A stretch of DNA of 47,537 nt from Thiobacillus sp. (GTDB taxonomy: Bacteria > Pseudomonadota > Gammaproteobacteria > Burkholderiales > Thiobacillaceae), in the NCBI RefSeq assembly GCF_024708915.1, contig NZ_JANJXQ010000085.1, forward strand, positions 1 through 47,537, read 5' to 3'. Shown piece by piece: positions 43,163 to 47,537 of this stretch. How positions within the stretch are numbered: the stretch's first letter is position 1; each line of letters opens with the position of its first letter. The notes beneath the pieces are model-generated. The model saw only the letters and a list, made by a program, of their open reading frames with translations, searched no databases and had not been told where the DNA came from. Made by a program: the position numbers and the translations under genes.

Positions 43163-44242
43163 TCAGCCCGGCAGGAAGGGATAGTCGGTATACCCCTTCT
43201 CATCCCCGCCGTAGAACGTTGCGTAATCGGGCGGATTCAAGGCCGCGCCGCGGCGGAATCGTTCCACCAGATCGGGATTGGCCAGCAGCAGACGGCCGAA
43301 CGCAATCGCGTCGGCGGTACCCGACGTCACCGCAGCCTGTGCCATTGCAAAATCGTAATCGTTGTTGAGGATCAGGTTGCCCGAATACAGCGCACGCAGC
43401 CTGTCGTAATCGAATGGCGGCCACTCTTCCCGGGGGGTGCCGCCGGCTCCCTGCAACACGTCCAGAAAAGCGAGTTGCAGCGAATTGAGCTGGCCGACAA
43501 CGTAATCGAACGTCTCCTGTGGATGGTCGTCGCTGATGTCGTTGAATGGCGTCACCGGAGACAGCCGCAGACCGGTGCGGTCGCTGCCGATTTCCCGGCA
43601 CACGGCATCCAGCACTTCCAGCAGCAGGCGCGCCCGGTTTTCCTTGCTGCCGCCGTAGGCATCGGTGCGCCGGTTGGTCGACGAGCGCAGAAACTGATCC
43701 AGCAGATAGCCATTGCCGGCGTGGATTTCCACGCCGTCGAAACCCGCATCGGCGGCATTGCGCGCGGCCTGCCCGAAGTCGGCGACCAGGGCGGGGATTT
43801 CCGCAAGTTCGAGCGCGCGCGGCGTGACGAAATCCTTCATTTCCTGCCCGGTGAACACCTGGCCGGGCGGACGGATCGCCGACGGCGCGACCGGCAGGGC
43901 GCTGCCCGGCTGCAGATCGGGATGCGAAATCCGCCCCACATGCCACAGTTGCAGCGCGATCTTCCCGCCGGCGCCATGCACCGCATCGGTCACCTGCTTC
44001 CAGCCCGCGATCTGTTCGGGCGTATGGATGCCGGGCGTGCGGGGATAGCCGTGGCCCGCCGCGCAGACCGGCGAAGCCTCGGTCAGGATGAGCCCGGCCG
44101 AGGCGCGCTGGCGATAGTATTCGGCCACCTGCGGCGTCGGCACGTTGCCCGCACCGGCGCGGTTGCGCGTCAGCGACGACATCACCACGCGGTTGGCAAG
44201 TTCGATGGCGCCGAAGCGGGCGGGGGAAAAGAGATCGGTCAC
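43163..44242 (-). CDS. Old-yellow-enzyme family NADH:flavin oxidoreductase (NemA-like)
   Basis: FMN-dependent ene-reductase, 359 residues. The start is GTG 44242 (AGAGGA upstream), giving VTDLFSPARFGAIELANRVV, the family start; the longer reading to 44401 adds an unconserved leader. The active-site His-Asn pair is in GVEIHAGNGYLLDQFLRSS, followed by TNRRTDAYGGSKENRARLLL, and the family end GRLLLANPDLVERFRRG. Typical substrates are nitrate esters, maleimides or enones; the physiological one is unknown. It is divergent to the DUF4202 gene. Confidence 0.93.
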   Translation of the reverse strand: MTDLFSPARFGAIELANRVVMSSLTRNRAGAGNVPTPQVAEYYRQRASAGLILTEASPVCAAGHGYPRTPGIHTPEQIAGWKQVTDAVHGAGGKIALQLWHVGRISHPDLQPGSALPVAPSAIRPPGQVFTGQEMKDFVTPRALELAEIPALVADFGQAARNAADAGFDGVEIHAGNGYLLDQFLRSSTNRRTDAYGGSKENRARLLLEVLDAVCREIGSDRTGLRLSPVTPFNDISDDHPQETFDYVVGQLNSLQLAFLDVLQGAGGTPREEWPPFDYDRLRALYSGNLILNNDYDFAMAQAAVTSGTADAIAFGRLLLANPDLVERFRRGAALNPPDYATFYGGDEKGYTDYPFLPG

Positions 44243-44351
44243 GGCGGGATTCCTCTGGGTCGAGTCGGCTGGGGGTTGATGAAACACATTCGACGTATCT
44301 TGGGGCCCGATCCGGAAATGCAAGCTTCGCCGGCGCCGATCGATGGGATAG

Positions 44352-44456
44352 CCGGGCCGCTGGCCCGGATGTTTGAGATAATCGAGGATGGAAACCGACA
44401 CCGGCCGTGCGGCCCAGGAAAATATTCCGGCCTATCCAGGAAACGACTCTGGATAG
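44352..44456. promoter_or_regulatory. Two inverted repeats in the OYE-DUF4202 divergent gap
   Basis: Within the 242-base gap 44243-44484, CCGGGCC-gct-GGCCCGG (44352-44368) is a tight hairpin, and CTATCCAG-N9-CTGGATAG (44432-44456) is an operator-sized palindrome about 29 bases before the DUF4202 start. A regulator of the reductase or of the DUF4202 gene could bind the latter. No other gene-like signal is seen. Confidence 0.4.
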
Positions 44457-44484
44457 CCTACCCCCCAACCCAGGAATGCTAACG

Positions 44485-45078
44485 ATGATCGAGAATCAGG
44501 AACGCTTCAGTCGAGCGATGGCACTGTTTGATGCCGCCAATGCGGAAGACCCCAATCAGGATGAAGGCCAGCCCAAGGAACTGCTTTACGGCCGCCGCAT
44601 GTCGGACATGATCGCCCGCTTTGCACCGCAAGCCTCCGAGGTGGCGCAACTGGCAGTGCGCGCCCAGCACATCCAGCGCTGGAAGGTGCCGCGCAGCAGC
44701 TATCCGATGAACAAGGAGGGCTATCACGCGTGGCGCACCGGGCTTTACACGTTTCACGCCGATACCACGGGCGAGCTGATGCGCCAGGCCGGCTACGACG
44801 ACGCAAGCATCGAACGCGTCAAGAAGGCGGTGAGCAAGCGCGGCATCAAGAGCAATCCGGAAACGCAATTGCTGGAAGACATCGCCGACCTTGTCTTCAT
44901 CGAGCATTACATGCTGGCCTTCGCCCAGGGCAAGCCCGACTACGACGAGGCGAAATGGCTGGATATCATCCGCAAGACATGGCAGAAGATGTCGAAGACC
45001 GCCCAGGGCTTCGCGCTGTCCGGCAAGATCGCATTGCCGGAACCCCTGGTGCCGCTGATCACCAAGGCAATCGGTTAG
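44485..45078 (+). CDS. DUF4202 family protein
   Basis: 197 residues. RFSRAMALFDAANAEDPNQ at the start, LLYGRRMSDMIARFAPQAS, VRAQHIQRWKVPRSSYPMN and YHAWRTGLYTFHADTTGELM follow in the order of DUF4202 proteins, all-helical proteins of unknown function with conserved His and Arg. LLEDIADLVFIEHYM in the C-terminal half resembles HD-like helices, though no HD pair is certain. Start 44485 has AGGA upstream; the longer reading from 44407 runs into the divergent gap. Confidence 0.85.
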   Translation: MIENQERFSRAMALFDAANAEDPNQDEGQPKELLYGRRMSDMIARFAPQASEVAQLAVRAQHIQRWKVPRSSYPMNKEGYHAWRTGLYTFHADTTGELMRQAGYDDASIERVKKAVSKRGIKSNPETQLLEDIADLVFIEHYMLAFAQGKPDYDEAKWLDIIRKTWQKMSKTAQGFALSGKIALPEPLVPLITKAIG

Positions 45079-45115
45079 CGCGCGCTGCGGCGCGGGCGCA
45101 TACCCGTTACTCCGC

Positions 45116-45520
45116 TCATTCCTTCACCCACCCGGCGGTTCCCTTCTGGATGAATTCGATCGGGTAGCCGTCGGGATCTTCGATGAACGCGATCACCGTG
45201 GTGCCATGCGACATCGGCCCGGCCGGGCGCAGCACCTTGCCGCCCCTGGCTGCGACGGCGTCGCACGCGGCGTAGGCGTCGTCGACCTCGATGGCGATGT
45301 GGCCGTAGCCGCTGCCGGTTTCGTATTGGTCGACGCCCCAGTTGTAAGTCAGCTCGAGCACCGCCGCCTTGTCCTCGCTGTCGTAGCCGACGAAAGCAAG
45401 CGTGAACTTCCCACCGGGGTAGTCCTTGCGGCGCAGCAGTTTCATGCCGAGCACGCTGGTGTAGAAATCGATCGAACGGTCGAGGTCGCCGACGCGCAGC
45501 ATGGTGTGCAGGATTCTCAT
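45116..45520 (-). CDS. gloA: Lactoylglutathione lyase (glyoxalase I)
   Basis: Converts the methylglyoxal-glutathione hemithioacetal to lactoylglutathione. 134 residues. The four metal ligands fit the GloA pattern: His in [12 protein letters not shown], Glu in [11 protein letters not shown], His in [13 protein letters not shown] and Glu in [10 protein letters not shown]. Nickel or zinc type cannot be told, but the size matches the bacterial nickel enzyme. DDPDGY-like EDPDGYPIE is present. It stands alone on the minus strand. Confidence 0.96.
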   Translation of the reverse strand: MRILHTMLRVGDLDRSIDFYTSVLGMKLLRRKDYPGGKFTLAFVGYDSEDKAAVLELTYNWGVDQYETGSGYGHIAIEVDDAYAACDAVAARGGKVLRPAGPMSHGTTVIAFIEDPDGYPIEFIQKGTAGWVKE

Positions 45521-45545
45521 GACAGCAGGCCTTTCATTCTGTTAT

Positions 45546-45653
45546 CCGCGAAGGGCGCGAAGAAAATCCAAAAGCAAAGACGAATCCTTGCCGGAAGATG
45601 GGTTCTTCGCTCGACGAGCGATCCTGGTTTTTCCTTCGCGCGCCTTCGCGTCC
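45546..45653. repeat. Imperfect long palindrome with CTTCGCG-rich arms
   Basis: The arm CCGCGAAGGGCGCGAAGAAAA (45546-45566) is complementary, with a few mismatches, to the CCTTCGCGCGCCTTCGCG arm at about 45628-45653, with about 60 bases between. CTTCGCG words of this kind recur as intergenic repeats in beta-proteobacteria. The gap 45521-45674 contains no gene. Confidence 0.45.
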
Positions 45654-45674
45654 TGCGCGGAAGAAAAGTCAAAC

Positions 45675-46358
45675 TCAAACCTGGAACAGCGTTGTACTCA
45701 TTGTGCGCAACTCGGCGCGCCGCGCAAGCGCGTCCGGACACAGCGCCGCGACCTGCGCCCAGAAGCGCGGCGAATGGTCGAGGTGGACGAGGTGGGCGAG
45801 CTCATGCGCGGCAACGTAGTCGATATGCGCGAGCGGCGCCTGCACCAGCCGCCAGTTGAGGCGGATGTGGCCATGCCGGGTGCAGCTGCCCCATTGGGTT
45901 TGCGCGTCGGACAGGGCAAAACGGCTGGGCGTGCGCCCCAGTTTGCGGGCGATGCGTGCGAGCCGCCAGGCCAGCAGGCGTTCGGCGCGAAGTTGCAGCC
46001 AGTTGCGGATCAAGGATCCGGCGTCGGCATCGTACGGCGCATGAATGCGCAGTGTGCCGCCATGGCGGCGCACCTCGCTGAACAATGAAGGCCGGATATC
46101 GAGCGCAAGGACGCGCCCCAGATAACGCACCTCGTTCGCGGCGAGCGCCCCGGGTTGCGCTGCGCGCGCCTGCATCCGTGCCCAGGCGCGGGTGAGCCAG
46201 CCGCGCTGCAGCACGACATAACGCTCGATCTCGGCGCGCGGCGTCCAGCTCGGCGCATGAATGCGCACTTCGCACGACGTCACGGTCAAGCCGAGCGTGC
46301 GGCGGCGGCGCGAGCGCTTGAGCGCAAACGGCACCGCGATGCCGCCGAGCTGCAACAC
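45675..46358 (-). CDS. YgjP/DUF45-type zinc metallopeptidase-like protein
   Basis: 227 residues from GTG 46358, four bases after the plsC stop. The zinc site is visible as YVAAHELAHLVHLDHSPRFW (His-Glu-x2-His and a third His), preceded by TQWGSCTRHGHIRLNWRLV, where WGSC is conserved in this family. The N-terminal VPFALKRSRRRRTLGLTVTS is the family's beta-strand start. The peptidase substrate is unknown. Readings starting further upstream overlap plsC out of frame and were rejected. The start codon is not certain because no clear ribosome site is seen. Confidence 0.85.
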   Translation of the reverse strand: MLQLGGIAVPFALKRSRRRRTLGLTVTSCEVRIHAPSWTPRAEIERYVVLQRGWLTRAWARMQARAAQPGALAANEVRYLGRVLALDIRPSLFSEVRRHGGTLRIHAPYDADAGSLIRNWLQLRAERLLAWRLARIARKLGRTPSRFALSDAQTQWGSCTRHGHIRLNWRLVQAPLAHIDYVAAHELAHLVHLDHSPRFWAQVAALCPDALARRAELRTMSTTLFQV

Positions 46359-46362
46359 CCCG

Positions 46363-47085
46363 TTATTGGCGTGCGGCAGCAGGGGGCAGCCTCGCCATTT
46401 CGGCCTCGATCCAGGCCTCGACCGCGCGGGTGAGTTCGGCCGCACTTTTGCCGGCCGTGTCGATGGCCGGGCCAATGCTGACGGTGATGGTGCCGGGACG
46501 TTTGATGAAGGCATTTTTCGGCCACACCTCGCCCGCGTTGTGCGCCACCGGCACGATGGGCACGCCGCTTTCCGCCGCCAGCCAGCCGCCGCCTATGCCA
46601 TAGCGGCCTTTTTCGCCGGGGGCGACGCGGGTGCCTTCGGGAAACACCAGCACCCAGAATCCCTGCGCGATTTTTTCCTTGCCCCGGGCGACGATCTGCT
46701 TGAGCGCTTCGCGCCCGGCACCGCGGTCGATGGCGATGGGCGAGAGCATGCGGAATGCCCAGCCAAAAAACGGCACGTTCAGCAGTTCCTGCTTGATGAC
46801 CGGCGAGACCGGCGGAAACAGGAACAGGAACGCCACGGTTTCCCACGCCGACTGGTGCTTGGCGAGAACGACGGCAGGCTGATCCGGCAGGTTTTCAGCG
46901 CCCTTCACCACATAGCGGATGCCGAGCACCCAGCGCGCCAGCCAGATCACAATGCGGTTATAGCCGGTAATCATCCGGTAACGCGTATGCGCCGAAAACG
47001 GAAAGCTGAGCAAGGCAACCAGACTGAAGAAAACCGTCAGCACGGTTTGCAGAACCATGAAAATCAGCGAGCGGAGCAAATTCAT
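46363..47085 (-). CDS. plsC: 1-acyl-sn-glycerol-3-phosphate acyltransferase PlsC
   Basis: Adds the second acyl chain to lysophosphatidic acid at the inner membrane. 240 residues. An N-terminal membrane helix (about 6-30) is followed by the acyltransferase block I VVLAKHQSAWETVAFLF (His-x4-Glu, usual for this bacterial group), block II region, and block III VLVFPEGTRVAPGEKG. IVPVAHNAGEVWPKN is block IV. It overlaps gmhB by ATGA; the YgjP-like gene follows. Confidence 0.94.
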   Translation of the reverse strand: MNLLRSLIFMVLQTVLTVFFSLVALLSFPFSAHTRYRMITGYNRIVIWLARWVLGIRYVVKGAENLPDQPAVVLAKHQSAWETVAFLFLFPPVSPVIKQELLNVPFFGWAFRMLSPIAIDRGAGREALKQIVARGKEKIAQGFWVLVFPEGTRVAPGEKGRYGIGGGWLAAESGVPIVPVAHNAGEVWPKNAFIKRPGTITVSIGPAIDTAGKSAAELTRAVEAWIEAEMARLPPAAARQ

Positions 47086-47537
47086 GCCGCCGCCTTGAGC
47101 AGGTAATCGACCACCTCGCTCAGGTTGGCAAATACCGGCGTGTTCTCGGGCAGGCTGCCCGCCGCCAGGGTTTTTTCGCCCTTGCCGGTCCGCACCAGCA
47201 GCGGACGGGCGCCCACGCTGGCCGCCGCCAGCAGGTCGCGCAGCGAATCGCCTATAGCCGGCACGCCGGCGAGATCCCGCCCGTAGCGTGCGGCGATCTC
47301 GTCGAACAGGCCCGGTTTCGGCTTGCGGCAGGCGCAGTTCATGTCGGCCGCGTGCGGACAGTAGAACACCGCCTCGATGCGCCCGCCCGCCTGCGCCACC
47401 GCCTTGTGCATCTTGGCGTGGATCGCGTTCAGGGTCGCCATTTCGAACAGCCCGCGCGCAAGCCCCGACTGGTTGGTCGCCACCACCACGCGCCAGCCCT
47501 CGCGCGTCAGCCGCGCGATCGCTTCCAGGCTGCCGGG
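47082..47537 (-). CDS. gmhB: D,D-heptose 1,7-bisphosphate phosphatase GmhB (5' end missing)
   Basis: HAD-family phosphatase of LPS heptose synthesis, cut off by the right edge so that motif I (Asp-x-Asp) is outside. The part present reads PGSLEAIARLTREGWRVVVA, TNQSGLARGLFEMATLNAIH (motif II Thr), the zinc loop YCPHAADMNCACRKPKPGLF with three Cys and one His, and IGDSLRDLLAAASVGARPLL (motif IV). About 151 residues of an expected ~180 are seen. The stop overlaps plsC by ATGA, so the two are coupled. Confidence 0.93.
   Translation of the reverse strand, partial: PGSLEAIARLTREGWRVVVATNQSGLARGLFEMATLNAIHAKMHKAVAQAGGRIEAVFYCPHAADMNCACRKPKPGLFDEIAARYGRDLAGVPAIGDSLRDLLAAASVGARPLLVRTGKGEKTLAAGSLPENTPVFANLSEVVDYLLKAAA

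Noticed and set aside
46363..47085. PlsC with His-x4-Glu instead of His-x4-Asp
   Set aside because: This variant (KHQSAWE) is common in bacterial PlsC of this group, so it is not unusual.

Overview
The window is GC-rich, densely coded chromosomal DNA from a Gram-negative bacterium. Gene order and protein character (lptD-surA-pdxA-rsmA with divergent amgK/murU, a UbiH-type hydroxylase pair, dsbC, beta-proteobacterial-style OxyR and MetR) suggest a beta-proteobacterium, perhaps a Thiobacillus-like sulfur or nitrogen chemolithotroph. That placement is an inference from protein character; no rRNA is present. I see no tRNA, rRNA, CRISPR array or intact insertion sequence.

Layout. (1) 1-3471, minus strand: a tripartite RND efflux operon (outer-membrane channel, membrane-fusion protein, pump; the pump runs off the left edge). 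(2) 3629-6930: metE and divergent metR. (3) 6927-20046: a molybdenum island. It holds an HTH-only ModE overlapping metR; then a ModE-box palindrome and an operon of a YqeB/NifQ-like fusion, a di-Mop molbindin and modABC; then a second HTH-only ModE; then two further ModE-like boxes ahead of a tightly overlapping eight-gene operon. That operon encodes a DUF364 metal-chelation-type protein, TonB-dependent receptor, Tat-type binding protein, FecCD permease, ABC ATPase, THEP1-like NTPase, small membrane protein and methyltransferase. (4) 20054-23041: OxyR, DUF202 protein, ZIP metal transporter with a 31-codon upstream ORF, and a ferritin-like protein. (5) 23053-28692: glucoamylase, HPP protein, a DsrC/TusE-like protein with an atypical cysteine pattern, a divergent LysR regulator, a lipoprotein and a methyltransferase. 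(6) 28695-33813: dsbC, two ubiquinone-pathway flavin hydroxylases, pepP, murU. (7) 33903-34929: an AT-richer insert with an unrecognised membrane-anchored protein and palindromic repeats, separating murU from amgK. (8) 34930-41331: amgK, then lptD-surA-pdxA-rsmA. (9) 41424-47537: PAS-GGDEF-EAL protein, old-yellow-enzyme reductase, DUF4202 protein, gloA, YgjP-like metallopeptidase, plsC and partial gmhB.

The most interesting part is 6927-20046. The same palindrome architecture (CGATATG-N10-CATATCG and two variants) lies ahead of both the modABC operon and the TonB/FecCD operon. This suggests that outer-membrane TonB-dependent uptake, a MolABC-like second transporter, a molybdenum donor (NifQ-like) and a molybdenum buffer (Mop) form one ModE regulon. 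The substrate of the TonB system (molybdate, tungstate or a metallophore complex) is inferred from regulation and context, not shown by the sequence.
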